Below, in pieces: positions 34,284 to 44,589 of a stretch of DNA of 64,000 bases (positions within the stretch are counted from its first letter, which is position 1; every line of letters starts with the position of its first letter). The stretch is taken from positions 2,603,001 to 2,667,000 of the forward strand of contig NC_020291.1 in assembly GCF_000340885.1 (NCBI RefSeq), given 5' to 3'. Under the pieces are notes generated by a model that was not told the DNA's origin, searched no databases, and saw nothing but the letters and a program-made list of their open reading frames with translations. The translations under genes and the position numbers were made by a program. The DNA comes from Clostridium saccharoperbutylacetonicum N1-4(HMT) (GTDB taxonomy: Bacteria; Bacillota; Clostridia; Clostridiales; Clostridiaceae).

Positions 34284-34862
34284 CTATTTTAATAGTAATG
34301 GAGAAATAAAATTAAAAATCTTTTTTAAAGTGAGTTTTTTCTTTAGAATAGCAGTGGAATAGCACATGCTTTTTTGACTTGCATATTTTTGGAGGGTATT
34401 GTTTTTAAAGAATACAAAATCAACAAGCTCCATTTCATCTTTTGTTAAATTTTTTAGAGCTAGTTTTAAATCTTCATAATCACATTTCTCACAGAGGAGA
34501 TCTTCTAAAGATATGTCCTCAGAAGGCAGTTCTTTTTCAAAGTCATCACAAAAGCTTAATGTTTCATAACCGTTTATAAAGCTCTTAGATTTAATCTTTC
34601 TTATTAAATCATTCACGTTGTTTTTTATAGCATTAGTGGCATAGGCAACAAATCTGTGTTTTTCAAGATTGTACACAGATACGCATTTGAAAAGTGAGTG
34701 ATAACATTCATTTTGGATATCATAAAAGTCATATCCATCAATGAAGGTTCTTTTAGAAATATTAAGAATTAAAGGTCTAAATTCCGATGCTAATTTTTCT
34801 TTTGAGAGTTCATCATTGTTTTTGCATTTGATTACTAAAGCTTCAACATAATCAAAATCCAT
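34284..34862 (-). CDS. Sigma-70-family RNA polymerase sigma factor
   Basis: A 192-residue sigma-like protein. Region 2 is seen in EFRPLILNISKRTFIDGYDFYDIQNECYHSL ... YNLEKHRFVAYATNAIKNNVND. Region 4 is at 130-175 (LKLALKNLTKDEMELVDFVFF, then a helix-turn-helix around QKYASQKSMCYSTAILKKKL). The size equals the small alternative sigma factors of clostridia, including the TcdR/BotR group that controls toxins, but the sequence is not close enough for me to place it there. AAAGGAGG precedes the ATG. No anti-sigma gene adjoins. It converges on the toxin operon, so a link is only suggested. Confidence 0.78.
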   Translation of the reverse strand: MDFDYVEALVIKCKNNDELSKEKLASEFRPLILNISKRTFIDGYDFYDIQNECYHSLFKCVSVYNLEKHRFVAYATNAIKNNVNDLIRKIKSKSFINGYETLSFCDDFEKELPSEDISLEDLLCEKCDYEDLKLALKNLTKDEMELVDFVFFKNNTLQKYASQKSMCYSTAILKKKLTLKKIFNFISPLLLK

Positions 34863-35103
34863 AGAAATCCTCCTTTTTGGTTCAGTTATGAGTTACGAGC
34901 TGAAATTCACAAATATTGTCAAAAATGTTAATATTATAAGTATATATAGTATATATGGTTTAGTTTGGATGTAATATAATAAATTTTAAAAAAGTAAAAA
35001 ATATTAAAATCAATGGATTATCTTTAATAAATCATTTAAAATTGATATTAATCACAATAAAAATAAAATAAGCAATATATGAACTACTTGGGGAGGAAAC
35101 TTA

Positions 35104-38100
35104 ATGAAATCAAAATTAATAGATCTTTTAAATAGGAAAATTTTAGTCTTAGATGGGGCTATGGGAACTTGTATTCAAAATTATAAATTAGAGGAAAAAG
35201 ATTTTAGAGGAGACTTGAAATTTTCTTGTAATCAAAAAGGAAATAACGATATTTTAAATATTACTAATCCAAACATAATAAGAGAAATTCATGAGGCTTA
35301 TTTAGAAGCTGGGGCAGATATAATTGAAACTAATACCTTTAACAGCACGAGTATATCGCAAAAAGATTATGAAATGGAAAATAAAATATTTGAATTGAAT
35401 TTTGAAGGGGCTAAGCTTGCTAGAGGAGCTGCTGATAAATTTACAGCTAAAAATCCAGATAAGCCTCGTTTGGTAGCAGGGTCTCTTGGACCTACAAATA
35501 AGACGGCTTCTTTATCTCCTGATGTTGAAAATCCAGGGTATAGAAATATAAGCTTTGATGAATTGGTTGAAGCTTATAAGGAGCAAACAGAAGGTCTTTT
35601 AGATGGAGGAGTAGATTTAATCCTTATAGAAACAGTTTTTGATGCCTTAAATGCCAGGGCAGCACTTATGGGAGCAAAGGCTGCATTTATAGAAAAAAGT
35701 AAGGATTTACCTGTAATCATATCTGGAACTATAGCTGATAAAAGTGGAAGAATTCTTTCAGGTCAAACTTTAGAAGCTTTTGCAAATACTATGGTAGATG
35801 AAAGCATAATTGCAATAGGTTTAAATTGTTCCTTTGGGGCAAAGGACTTAATACCTTTTGTAAAATATTTATCAAAAACACAAAATAGATTTATAAGCAT
35901 TTATCCAAATGCTGGCCTTCCAAATTCCTTTGGAGAATATGATGAGAAACCTGAAGAAACTGCTGCTTTAATAGAAGCTTTAGCAAAAGATGAATGCATT
36001 AATATTGTTGGAGGCTGTTGTGGTACAACGCCAGAGCATATAAAAGCAGTTAGCGAAGCTATCAGAGATAAGAAGCCAAGAAAGCTGCCTGAGATTGAAA
36101 GGGAAACAGTTTATTGTGGGTTAGAAGCCTTTAGAGCTAATAAGGAAAATAATTTTATTAATATAGGTGAAAGAACTAATGTTGCTGGTTCAGCAAAATT
36201 TGCAAGATTAATTAGAGAAAAAAAATATGAAGAAGCTTTAGCAATAGCTAAAGACCAAGTTGAAAATGGGGCTCAAGTAATAGATATAAACTTTGATGAT
36301 GCTCTATTAGATGCTAAAGAAGAAATGGATAATTTCCTAAAGCTTTTAGCAAGTGAGCCTGAAATTTCAAAAGTTCCAGTAATGATCGATTCTTCTAAGT
36401 TTGAAGTTCTTGTAAGTGGACTTAAAGCTTTGCAGGGAAAGCCTATAGTTAATTCTATAAGTCTTAAAGTAGGTGAAGAAGAGTTTAAAAGACAGGCTTC
36501 TATTATAAAAGACTTTGGAGCAGCGGTTGTAGTTATGGCTTTTGATGAAAATGGGCAGGCAGATACCTATGAGAAAAAAATAAGTATATGCAAAAGAGCT
36601 TATGACCTTTTGGTAAAGGAAGTTAAATTCTCTCCAGAAAATATAGTTTTTGATCCAAACATCTTAACAATTGCTACTGGTATAGAAGAGCATAATAATT
36701 ATGCCGTAGACTTTATTAATGCTACAAAATGGATAAAGGAAAACTTACCTTATGCAAAAGTAAGTGGTGGTGTAAGTAATCTTTCCTTTGCCTTTAGAGG
36801 AAACAATGTAATAAGAGAAGCTATGCATTCAGTGTTTTTATATCATGCAATTAAAGCTGGAATGGATATGGGGATTGTTAACCCAGGAATGATACAAATC
36901 TATGATGAAATAGATAAAGGATTATTAGAAAAAGTTGAAGCAGTTATTTTTAATAAAAGTGAACATGCAGCAGATGAACTTTTAGAATTTGCAGCAAGCT
37001 TCAATAAAGTTGACAATAAAACAGAAGAAAATAAAGAAGCTTGGAGAAATGAAGACGTCAAAGAAAGATTAAAGACGGCTCTAGTTAAAGGTATAGATAA
37101 ATATATTAAAGAAGATGTAGAAGAAGTAAGAGTAGAATATAGCAAATCCATAGAAGTAATAGAAGGACCTCTTATGGATGGTATGAATGAAGTAGGTAAG
37201 CTTTTTGGTGATGGAAAGATGTTTTTACCTCAAGTAGTTAAAAGTGCTAGGGTAATGAAAAAAGCTGTTGAAGTTTTAATGCCATATTTAGAAGAAGAAA
37301 AAAGCAGCAGTGGAAGTATTAGTGCAGGAAAAGTTGTATTTGCAACTGTAAAGGGAGATGTTCATGATATAGGAAAGAATATTGTATCAGTTGTGCTTTC
37401 TTGCAATAACTTTGAAGTAATTGATCTTGGAGTGATGGTTCCAGCAGAAGTTATTTTAGAAACAGCCAAGAAAGAAAATGCAGATATTATTGCTTTAAGT
37501 GGGCTTATAACTCCATCTTTAGAAGAAATGGCTAATGTAGCTGAAGAAATGGAAAAGCAAGGCTTTAAAATTCCACTTATGGTTGGAGGAGCTACAACTT
37601 CAAAGGCTCATACAGCAATTAAAATTGCTCCTAAATATTCAGGTGGTGTAATTCATACAATGGATGCTTCAAAAGCTGTTGAAGCAGCTAAACTTCTTTT
37701 AAATAATGATAAAAAGGCTGATTATCTTAAAGGCGTGGAAGCTGAATATGAAGCAATTAGAGAACTATTCAATAAAGTTCCAAGAAAATTTGTACCATTA
37801 GATTATGCAAGGAAAAACAACTTTAAGCAAGAATGGGCTGAGGTGCAAATAGATAAACCTAAAAATTTAGGTATAAAGAAATATCTTGATTTTCCTATAG
37901 GAAAGTTAAGAAAGTATATAGATTGGAGCTTCTTCTTTATTGGTTGGGACATGGGAATTCCATATCCACAAATCCTTGAAGACTCCAAATATGGAGAAGA
38001 AGCAAAAAAATTATTAGCTGATGCTGAGGAAATGCTTGATAAAATTGAAAAGGAAAATATCTTAAAGGCAAATGCAGTCTTTAGTATCTTTGAAGCAAAT

Positions 38101-38745
38101 TCTATAGGCGATGATATTGAAGTTTATAATGGCTCAGAAGTAATTAAATTTAATCTTCTTAGACAGCAGGAGGAGAAAAAAGATAACACTTATATATGTT
38201 TATCAGACTTCATAGCACCTAAAGCTTCTGGAATAAAGGATTATATAGGTGGGTTTATTACTACAGGAGGAATAGGTGCAAAGGAATATGCAGATAAACT
38301 TAAAGCCTCTGGAGATGATTATGGAGCAACAATGGTTATTTTGCTCGCAGATAGGCTTGCTGAAGCTTTTGCAGAATGTATTCACCTTGAAGTAAGAAGA
38401 GAATTTTGGGGTTATTCACCAGAAGAAAATCTATCCATTGAGGATATATTTAAAGGAAAATATAGAGGAATTAGACCTGCAATTGGTTACCCTTCTTTAA
38501 GAGATCATTCAGAAAAGGTTAAATTGTTCAATTTGCTTGATAAAGCTGGTGAACTTAAAGTTGAGCTTACAGAAACCTACATGATGTCACCTACTGCAAG
38601 TACTTGTGGTCTTTACTTTGGAAGTAAAGCTGCTAAGTATTTTGATATTAATAAAGTGGATAATGATCAGTTTGAGGATTATGCAGAAAGAAATAGCAGA
38701 GATATAAAGGAACTTAGAAAACTAATGTATACACTTATAGATTAA
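35104..38745 (+). CDS. metH: Cobalamin-dependent methionine synthase
   Basis: A 1213-residue, full-length MetH (E. coli 1227). The homocysteine domain (1-320) has the zinc cysteines Cys242 (GLNCSFG) and Cys305-306 (GGCCGTT). The methyltetrahydrofolate domain spans about 340-600 ([14 protein letters not shown]). The cobalamin cap and binding domain (640-880) carries DVHDIGKN at about 752-759 with the cobalt-ligand His. The C-terminal activation domain (890-1213) has RPAIGYPS and [12 protein letters not shown] for S-adenosylmethionine. GGGGAGG precedes the ATG. No cobalamin or SAM riboswitch was recognised in the 240-bp leader. Confidence 0.96.
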   Translation: MKSKLIDLLNRKILVLDGAMGTCIQNYKLEEKDFRGDLKFSCNQKGNNDILNITNPNIIREIHEAYLEAGADIIETNTFNSTSISQKDYEMENKIFELNFEGAKLARGAADKFTAKNPDKPRLVAGSLGPTNKTASLSPDVENPGYRNISFDELVEAYKEQTEGLLDGGVDLILIETVFDALNARAALMGAKAAFIEKSKDLPVIISGTIADKSGRILSGQTLEAFANTMVDESIIAIGLNCSFGAKDLIPFVKYLSKTQNRFISIYPNAGLPNSFGEYDEKPEETAALIEALAKDECINIVGGCCGTTPEHIKAVSEAIRDKKPRKLPEIERETVYCGLEAFRANKENNFINIGERTNVAGSAKFARLIREKKYEEALAIAKDQVENGAQVIDINFDDALLDAKEEMDNFLKLLASEPEISKVPVMIDSSKFEVLVSGLKALQGKPIVNSISLKVGEEEFKRQASIIKDFGAAVVVMAFDENGQADTYEKKISICKRAYDLLVKEVKFSPENIVFDPNILTIATGIEEHNNYAVDFINATKWIKENLPYAKVSGGVSNLSFAFRGNNVIREAMHSVFLYHAIKAGMDMGIVNPGMIQIYDEIDKGLLEKVEAVIFNKSEHAADELLEFAASFNKVDNKTEENKEAWRNEDVKERLKTALVKGIDKYIKEDVEEVRVEYSKSIEVIEGPLMDGMNEVGKLFGDGKMFLPQVVKSARVMKKAVEVLMPYLEEEKSSSGSISAGKVVFATVKGDVHDIGKNIVSVVLSCNNFEVIDLGVMVPAEVILETAKKENADIIALSGLITPSLEEMANVAEEMEKQGFKIPLMVGGATTSKAHTAIKIAPKYSGGVIHTMDASKAVEAAKLLLNNDKKADYLKGVEAEYEAIRELFNKVPRKFVPLDYARKNNFKQEWAEVQIDKPKNLGIKKYLDFPIGKLRKYIDWSFFFIGWDMGIPYPQILEDSKYGEEAKKLLADAEEMLDKIEKENILKANAVFSIFEANSIGDDIEVYNGSEVIKFNLLRQQEEKKDNTYICLSDFIAPKASGIKDYIGGFITTGGIGAKEYADKLKASGDDYGATMVILLADRLAEAFAECIHLEVRREFWGYSPEENLSIEDIFKGKYRGIRPAIGYPSLRDHSEKVKLFNLLDKAGELKVELTETYMMSPTASTCGLYFGSKAAKYFDINKVDNDQFEDYAERNSRDIKELRKLMYTLID

Positions 38746-38762
38746 GAAAAGGGGAAGTCAGT

Positions 38763-39023
38763 ATGATTTTAGTTAATTGTGCATGGAAACAAGAGGATAT
38801 TATTAAACACGTTGAAAGTATAATGGTTGATAATGAAAAAGCTTTTAAACTAGTTAAGGTTGAAGGGATTAGAATACTATTTGATACTCAGGTAGAAGAT
38901 ATGAAAAGTATAAAATTAATAAAGGCAGCAATAAAAAATATTAAGGGTTATCAGGCTTTGGCTGTAGATGTTGTACCTGTTGTTAATAACAGTATGTTTG
39001 AAGGATATACAAAATTGTTATAG
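38763..39023 (+). CDS. Small hypothetical protein downstream of metH
   Basis: An 86-residue protein, 17 bp after metH and with its own AAGGGGAAG site, so almost certainly cotranscribed. It has an alpha/beta pattern (ILVNCAWKQEDIIKHVESIM ... EGIRILFDTQVEDMKSIKLIKAAIKNI ... ALAVDVVPV). No motif, signal or membrane segment is visible and I do not recognise a family. A role in methionine or B12 metabolism rests only on the operon position. Confidence 0.65.
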   Translation: MILVNCAWKQEDIIKHVESIMVDNEKAFKLVKVEGIRILFDTQVEDMKSIKLIKAAIKNIKGYQALAVDVVPVVNNSMFEGYTKLL

Positions 39024-39067
39024 AAACTGATTATATAAAGTATATTAAAACCTTGAAATGAGATTGT

Positions 39068-39096
39068 ATGACAATTAAATGATTATGTGGTAAAAT
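39068..39096 (+). promoter_or_regulatory. Promoter of the SH3/lysozyme-like gene
   Basis: ATGACA (39068-39073), a 17-bp spacer and TAAAAT (39091-39096), with a TG extension one base before the -10. Confidence 0.55.
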
Positions 39097-39126
39097 ATAG
39101 AATATACTTATATAAGGAGGAATTAG

Positions 39127-40173
39127 ATGTATAATAAAAAAATGAAATTATTAGGTTTATTAAGCTCATTGGCTGTTGTAGGAAGCCTTACATTAGGAAC
39201 AGTTAGTGCAAATGCAGCTACAGTTGCTCAAAGTCAAAATGAAACATATTCTTACAATAAAAAAGCATATGTTAATAATCCAGAACTTCAATTTGATTTA
39301 AAAGTAAGAACTTCTCCAGATTTAAATGGAAAGGTAGATGGGTATTTATATAATTTTGAAGATGTTAAAATATTAGGTAGCGTAGTAGCTAATGGAACCT
39401 TATGGGATAAGATTTCATATAAGAATGGCATATCATATGTGAGTGATGCATACATAATGCATTATAATTCACCATCAGATAATGTTGTTGCTATAGCAAG
39501 AAACATTACTAAGCAATTTGAAGTTGGAAATTCAAATCAAATTGCAGGAAATTTTGATGGACAAGGTTTATCCTTAGGATATCTTCAATGGTGTATAGGA
39601 CAGGGAACCTTACAGCCATTGCTTAATAGAATGGATAGAGAATATAATGCTGAAATGAAAAGTATTTTTGGAGCTAATTATGATAGTATACATAATATGA
39701 TCCTTGATACAAAGGAAAATCAACTTGCATGGGCAAAAGCTATTAATACTTTTGACAATAAAATTATGGAACCTTGGTATTCACAGTTTGTAAATTTATA
39801 TAATAACCAAGATTTTATTAATATTGAAGCAGATTCTACAGCTTATAAAGTTGGGCAAGCTATGATTATTTGTGATAAGTATAATTTAAAAACTGTAAGA
39901 GGTTTTGCACTTGCCTTTGATATAGCCGTTCAAAATGGAAGTATTAGTGCAGAAGCTGCAAAAGTTGTTGATACAGCTTTAGCGCAAAATCCAAATATGA
40001 ATGAGAAAGACTTATTAAAGGTTATAGCAAATGCTGTTGCAGATGCAGCAGTTACCAATAATAACGATATTCGTTTAAGAAAAATGGCTATTGTTAATGG
40101 AAGCGGAATTGTTCATGGTTTCTTTCTTGATTTAGATAAAAATTATGGATTAAGTGATATAAGCTGGAGATAG
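39127..40173 (+). CDS. Secreted SH3-domain protein with lysozyme-like region
   Basis: A 348-residue exported protein. The signal peptide is KKMKLLGLLSSLAVVGSLTLG with cleavage after ANA at about residue 31. Residues 45-115 form an SH3b-like wall-binding domain (FDLKVRTSPDLNGKVDGYL ... WDKISYKNGISYVSDAYI). Residues 120-348 resemble the lysozyme/chitosanase-like superfamily: QFEVGNSNQIAGNFDGQGLS with a Glu at the start of the groove and LGYLQWCIGQGTLQPLL. Peptidoglycan hydrolysis is inferred. It ends at a strong terminator. Confidence 0.7.
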   Translation: MYNKKMKLLGLLSSLAVVGSLTLGTVSANAATVAQSQNETYSYNKKAYVNNPELQFDLKVRTSPDLNGKVDGYLYNFEDVKILGSVVANGTLWDKISYKNGISYVSDAYIMHYNSPSDNVVAIARNITKQFEVGNSNQIAGNFDGQGLSLGYLQWCIGQGTLQPLLNRMDREYNAEMKSIFGANYDSIHNMILDTKENQLAWAKAINTFDNKIMEPWYSQFVNLYNNQDFINIEADSTAYKVGQAMIICDKYNLKTVRGFALAFDIAVQNGSISAEAAKVVDTALAQNPNMNEKDLLKVIANAVADAAVTNNNDIRLRKMAIVNGSGIVHGFFLDLDKNYGLSDISWR

Positions 40174-40495
40174 AAAAGTAATATATTCAAGTGTAGAGTT
40201 TTAGTGAAATTTCCTAAAACTCTACACTTTTAATTTTGGTAAAGATTAATTTACTAAATAGTATTGTTTATATTTTATAGATTTCTATATATTGCGACAA
40301 AATAGTATTTGATTATGATGAAAATAAAGAAAACATTGCAAATTTGTTAAAATTGTATTAGTATGAAACAGTGAAAATTAAAATTTTAATGATTATGACA
40401 ATAGAAGAATTTGTTTAATAATTCATTTGATTACAAAATACTTGCAGGGAGAAAGCATTTTTATTAATGCTTTTTGACTAAGGTGGAGGGATAAA
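40174..40495 (+). other. Gap of 322 bp with terminator and leader hairpin
   Basis: Left part: terminator AAGTGTAGAGTTTTAG (40189-40204) pairing with CTAAAACTCTACACTT (40214-40229). Right part: hairpin AAAGCAT (40452-40458) with ATGCTTT (40467-40473) and a short T-run, only 20 bases before the permease ribosome site, so an attenuator is possible. The middle is AT-rich with no gene or known riboswitch seen. Confidence 0.6.
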
Positions 40496-41854
40496 ATGAA
40501 ACAATCAACATCAGAAAAACAAGACTTATCGAGAGGGTTAAAAAATCGGCATGTACAGTTGCTTGCCATTGGAGGTGCAATTGGTACTGGATTATTCCTT
40601 GGTTCAGGTAGGTCTATTCACTTGGCAGGACCATCTATTTTATTTTCATATATTATTACTGGAATAATTTGTTTTTTTATTATGCGTGCTCTTGGAGAAT
40701 TATTGCTTACTAATTTAAACTATCATTCCTTTGTGGATTTTGTATATGATTATTTAGGAAGCGGAGCTGCCTTCATTACTGGATGGACTTATTGGTTTTG
40801 TTGGGTTTCAGTTGCCATGGCGGATGTAACGGCAGCAGGCCTATATATACAATACTGGTTTCCAAGTATACCACAGTGGGTACCAAGTCTTATAGTACTT
40901 GTTGTTTTATTAATTATGAATCTGACAGCTGTTAAGTTGTTCGGTGAAATGGAATTTTGGTTTGCTTTAATTAAAGTAGTTGCGATATTAGCGTTAATTA
41001 TTATTGGAACTTTTATGATTATTAAAGGATTTTCAACAGATACAGGTGTATCTAGCTTTTCAAATCTTTGGAGTCATGGAGGCTGGTTTCCAAATGGAAT
41101 TAGTGGTTTTATACTTTCTTTCCAAATGGTTGTGTTTGCTTTTGCAGGTATAGAATTAGTTGGATTAACAGCTGGTGAAACTGAAAATCCAGAAAGTGTT
41201 ATTCCTAAGGCTATTAACAATATTCCAATTAGAATTATTATTTTCTATATTGGAGCTCTTGCAGTAATTATGAGCATATACCCTTGGAATTCAATTAATC
41301 CAGATAAAAGTCCTTTTGTACAAGTTTTTGCAGCAGTTGGAATTGCAGCAGCAGCTAGCATAGTGAATTTTGTTGTATTAACCTCAGCGGCATCTGCTTG
41401 TAATAGTGGTATTTTCAGCACAAGCCGTATGATTTTTTCTTTGGCTAAAGAAAATAACGCACCAGAGTCAATGAAAAAACTAACAAATAATAAAGTCCCT
41501 GCAAATGCTACCGTATTCTCAGCAGCTGTAATATTGATTTCAATTATTTTGAACTATGTTATGCCTGAAGGTGTATTTGTATTGATTACAAGTATATCAA
41601 CCTTTTGCTTTATATTTATTTGGGCAATAATAATTATCTGCCATTTAAAATACCGTAAAGCTAATCCGGAACTTGCAGCTAAAAGTAAATTTAAAATGCC
41701 TTTGTATCCAATAATAAACTATGTAATTCTAACATTTTTTGCTTTTGTTATAATTGTTTTGGCATTTAATGAAGAAACACGTATTGCATTATTTGTAACA
41801 CCTGTGTGGTTTATAGTGCTTGGTATTATTTATAAGGTAGTAAAATCAAAATAG
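40496..41854 (+). CDS. APC-family amino acid permease (CycA-like)
   Basis: A 452-residue permease with about 12 membrane segments. The consensus amphipathic signature is LLAIGGAIGTGLFLGSGR in TM1, then MRALGELLLTNLNYHSF and GWTYWFCWVSVAMADV. Together with LFGEMEFWFALIKVVAI and ELVGLTAGETENPE these closely resemble E. coli CycA, the D-serine/D-alanine/glycine transporter. AAGGTGGAGG precedes the ATG. Exact substrate is inferred from this resemblance; related AroP or GABA permeases remain possible. The next gene begins 22 bp later. Confidence 0.87.
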   Translation: MKQSTSEKQDLSRGLKNRHVQLLAIGGAIGTGLFLGSGRSIHLAGPSILFSYIITGIICFFIMRALGELLLTNLNYHSFVDFVYDYLGSGAAFITGWTYWFCWVSVAMADVTAAGLYIQYWFPSIPQWVPSLIVLVVLLIMNLTAVKLFGEMEFWFALIKVVAILALIIIGTFMIIKGFSTDTGVSSFSNLWSHGGWFPNGISGFILSFQMVVFAFAGIELVGLTAGETENPESVIPKAINNIPIRIIIFYIGALAVIMSIYPWNSINPDKSPFVQVFAAVGIAAAASIVNFVVLTSAASACNSGIFSTSRMIFSLAKENNAPESMKKLTNNKVPANATVFSAAVILISIILNYVMPEGVFVLITSISTFCFIFIWAIIIICHLKYRKANPELAAKSKFKMPLYPIINYVILTFFAFVIIVLAFNEETRIALFVTPVWFIVLGIIYKVVKSK

Positions 41855-41876
41855 AAAAGAAGGGAAGCACAAGTAA

Positions 41877-43442
41877 ATGAATTTTAGTGTGAGCAAAGAT
41901 TATATACAAAAGGAACTTGTAGCTACTAAGGATAAAAGAAGAAGTATATCCAAAATAAAAACTTTATTTAATTTAAGAGAAAAAAATGAATTTACCCTAG
42001 ATGATCAAACTTGGGACGATTTACAAATGGATGAGGTCTTTTGTGAGCTTGATAGGACCTATTCTGCAGAAGGCGAAGCTGCATTATATACTATGCTTAG
42101 AAACCCAATTATGGATGAAGAAGAATTAAAAGTTAGAGGTAAATTAATAAATACATTTAAAGAAAACATAAATTTAACAGTAGATTTACGAAGAATATTT
42201 TATGATATGATTTATGATAAAAAAAATAGATTGATAGATATGATGGAGAGCTTAGTACCTGCTCAAAAATTTAAATACTTTCTTTATTCTTTTTTAGGAA
42301 TTTTACCAATTTTGATTGTAGCAGCTGTTATTATTTTTAAATCACCAGAATTAATGATGTTGTTAATGATGGATATATTACTAACAATACAGATACACAT
42401 TAAAGAAAAAGATAATATTAATTCAATTGGATTGACTGATTTAAGAGATTTGATAAATGCTGGCAAAAGAATATCACAAATCAACAATAATGAAATTGAA
42501 GCCTATAATATTAGAATAAATGAATTGCTGAAAAAAGTTAAATCTATTGATAATGCTACATATTTGATTAAAATTATAAATTCTTTTGGCGGATTGCTTG
42601 AAATGTGTTCAATTCCATTTTTGTTAGAGGAAATTACATATTACAAAGTTAATGAAGAATTGATGTTAAAAAAGGGTATGCTCCTTGAGCTATACTATTT
42701 AGTTGGTGAGCTTGATGCGTTAATTTCAATTTCAATTTATGAAAATAATAATAAAGATAATTGTAGTACACCAAAGTTTATAGAAGAGATTTCATTGAAA
42801 ATAAAAGATGGAATTCATCCTCTTCTTAAGGAACCAGTTGCAAATTCAATTAATATTTGCAGAAAAGGGATTGTTTTAACTGGGACAAATATGTCAGGAA
42901 AATCCACATTTTTAAGAATGGTAAGTACTAATATACTCTTAGCTCAAACCTTTAATTTTGCCTTAGCTAAGGAATATGAAGGGTGCTTTTTGAATATAGT
43001 TTCCTCAATAAGCCCTAAAGATGATATAACTAATGGAAAAAGTTATTATATGGCAGAAGCAGAATCAATTTTAAGAATAATAAAAGCTTCTGAACAAGAA
43101 ATACCAGTTTTTTGTCCAATAGATGAAATTTTTAGAGGGACAAATCCCCTTGAAAGAATTTCTTCTTCTGCTGAAATTCTTAATTATATTAATAAAGGAA
43201 GAGCAATTTGTATAGTGGCAACTCATGATAGGGAACTTTCGGATATGCTTAAGGAAAATTATGATTTCTACCATTTTAGTGAAGAGGTAGATAATGAAAA
43301 TGGATTGAAATTTGATTATAAGCTTAAAAGAGGAGTATCTAAAACAAGAAATGCAATTAGGCTTTTAGAATATATTGGCTATCCTAAAGAAATAGTAGAA
43401 AAATCCTACAAGAGAATTGAAGGAATTGAAGGATATATTTAA
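41877..43442 (+). CDS. Membrane-associated MutS-like ATPase
   Basis: A 521-residue protein of the MutS-related group. The N-terminal part has the MutS lever/core pattern (LDRTYSAEGEAALYTMLRNP). Two hydrophobic segments at about 138-175 (FLGILPILIVAAVIIF, LLMMDILLTI) make it membrane-bound, unlike true MutS. The ATPase part has Walker A GTNMSGKSTF near 337-346, Walker B FCPIDEIFRGTN and the signature ATHDREL. It lacks the mismatch-recognition domain, so mismatch repair is not expected. Role unknown. It follows the permease by 22 bp. Confidence 0.78.
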   Translation: MNFSVSKDYIQKELVATKDKRRSISKIKTLFNLREKNEFTLDDQTWDDLQMDEVFCELDRTYSAEGEAALYTMLRNPIMDEEELKVRGKLINTFKENINLTVDLRRIFYDMIYDKKNRLIDMMESLVPAQKFKYFLYSFLGILPILIVAAVIIFKSPELMMLLMMDILLTIQIHIKEKDNINSIGLTDLRDLINAGKRISQINNNEIEAYNIRINELLKKVKSIDNATYLIKIINSFGGLLEMCSIPFLLEEITYYKVNEELMLKKGMLLELYYLVGELDALISISIYENNNKDNCSTPKFIEEISLKIKDGIHPLLKEPVANSINICRKGIVLTGTNMSGKSTFLRMVSTNILLAQTFNFALAKEYEGCFLNIVSSISPKDDITNGKSYYMAEAESILRIIKASEQEIPVFCPIDEIFRGTNPLERISSSAEILNYINKGRAICIVATHDRELSDMLKENYDFYHFSEEVDNENGLKFDYKLKRGVSKTRNAIRLLEYIGYPKEIVEKSYKRIEGIEGYI

Positions 43443-43508
43443 ATATACACAATTTCATCAAAAGGTAAATAAAATAATATGTGAGTTAATAATTTGATGA
43501 GGTAACAA

Positions 43509-43703
43509 ATGTATCTAATAAGAATATATCTTACAAATGGAGTGATAATTGATTTAAACTGCGAACAATACGAGGTGTCCCAAAGTAGGACTACTGGAGA
43601 GGTATCTGGTTATTGTTTTAAAAATGCAAATAAGTGTATTGCCTTTTTAGATAAAACTCAAATTATAGCAGTTACAGGAGAAAAAATACAAGCACAAACA
43701 TAA
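43509..43703 (+). CDS. Small hypothetical protein (64 aa)
   Basis: A 64-residue frame with GATGAGG 7 bases before its ATG. It reads as a small beta-rich protein (YLIRIYLTNGVIIDLNCEQYEV ... CIAFLDKTQIIAVTGEK). No family recognised and no signal peptide. It precedes a strong terminator and lies 66 bp after the MutS-like gene. Confidence 0.55.
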   Translation: MYLIRIYLTNGVIIDLNCEQYEVSQSRTTGEVSGYCFKNANKCIAFLDKTQIIAVTGEKIQAQT

Positions 43704-43720
43704 ATGAATACAATATGATT

Positions 43721-43762
43721 TTTTATCGCAAATTCAAGGTGATTTGAATTTGCGATATTTTT
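43721..43762. terminator. Terminator after the 64-aa gene
   Basis: TATCGCAAATTCAA (43724-43737) pairs perfectly with TTGAATTTGCGATA (43744-43757); T-run follows. Confidence 0.9.
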
Positions 43763-43860
43763 ATTCTATAAATTATAATCAAGCAAAATCAGTGGATAAC
43801 TTTTGAATTAGCAGAAACACACAGTCAGCGAATCAGATAGAATTATTACATATAAGAATT

Positions 43861-44580
43861 TCACTCTGTTTTCCTAGTTGATGATGACTCTACAAATACA
43901 AACTTATCAGGTCTATGACGAGATTCAGTATACTCAAAAAGCTTGCCAGAATCAGTATAAGCATAGGTTTTAACTATTACGACACAATCATAGGTTCCTA
44001 AATCTAAGTAGCGCTTATCTAATTCTGTTGCATGTTCAACAACAATAATTTTTTTAGATGCAAGAATTTTAGTATGTAAATCTTTTTCTAAGTATTCATA
44101 AATTGATTTTTGCGCTATTTCGATAGTTAAATCTTTAGCTACTTCTGCAGTAAAATAATTAATATCAAGAATTATAGGTTCATTATCAAGGAATCTTATT
44201 CTATGAAGATGATATACTTCAGTATCAGGCTTTAGTGCAGTTTTTTTTGATAAGTGCTCATCTATGATTAATTTAGAAAAATTTACGACACTGGTGGTGA
44301 ATTTCTTTTTTAATTTTAATTCTTGAAGTCCTAATAAATTTCCAATAGGAAGTTCTATGGATTCTCTGCTATCTAATATTATGACACCTTTACCTTTAAC
44401 ACTTTTTACATAGCCATCCTTGCTTAATTCAGCAATAGCTCTTCTGACAGTATTTCTGCTACAACTAAAGGTATCAATTAATTCCATCTCGGTAGGAAGC
44501 ATCATAGAAGCATCATATTTACCATTATTAATATTATCTTTTAAGGCATGATATATATCTTTAAATTTTACATTGGGCAA
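43861..44580 (-). CDS. treR: Trehalose operon repressor (GntR/UTRA)
   Basis: A 239-residue GntR-family regulator. Residues 1-70 hold the winged helix (YHALKDNINNGKYDASMMLPTEMELIDTFSCSRNTVRRAIAEL). The rest is a UTRA ligand domain (VYHLHRIRFLDNEPIILDINYF ... YEYLEKDL ... SGKLFEYTESRHRPDKF). Divergent position to treP-treC supports TreR, which in Bacillus senses trehalose-6-phosphate. Start: a TTG at 44580 is well placed after GGAGG, whereas the GTG at 44589 lies inside that site. Palindromes in the 400-bp divergent region are its likely operators. Confidence 0.87.
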   Translation of the reverse strand: MPNVKFKDIYHALKDNINNGKYDASMMLPTEMELIDTFSCSRNTVRRAIAELSKDGYVKSVKGKGVIILDSRESIELPIGNLLGLQELKLKKKFTTSVVNFSKLIIDEHLSKKTALKPDTEVYHLHRIRFLDNEPIILDINYFTAEVAKDLTIEIAQKSIYEYLEKDLHTKILASKKIIVVEHATELDKRYLDLGTYDCVVIVKTYAYTDSGKLFEYTESRHRPDKFVFVESSSTRKTE

Positions 44581-44589
44581 AATAAACAC

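Noticed and set aside
34863..35103. Cobalamin or SAM riboswitch before metH
   Set aside because: The 240-bp leader is very AT-rich and shows neither a B12 box nor SAM-I type paired helices.
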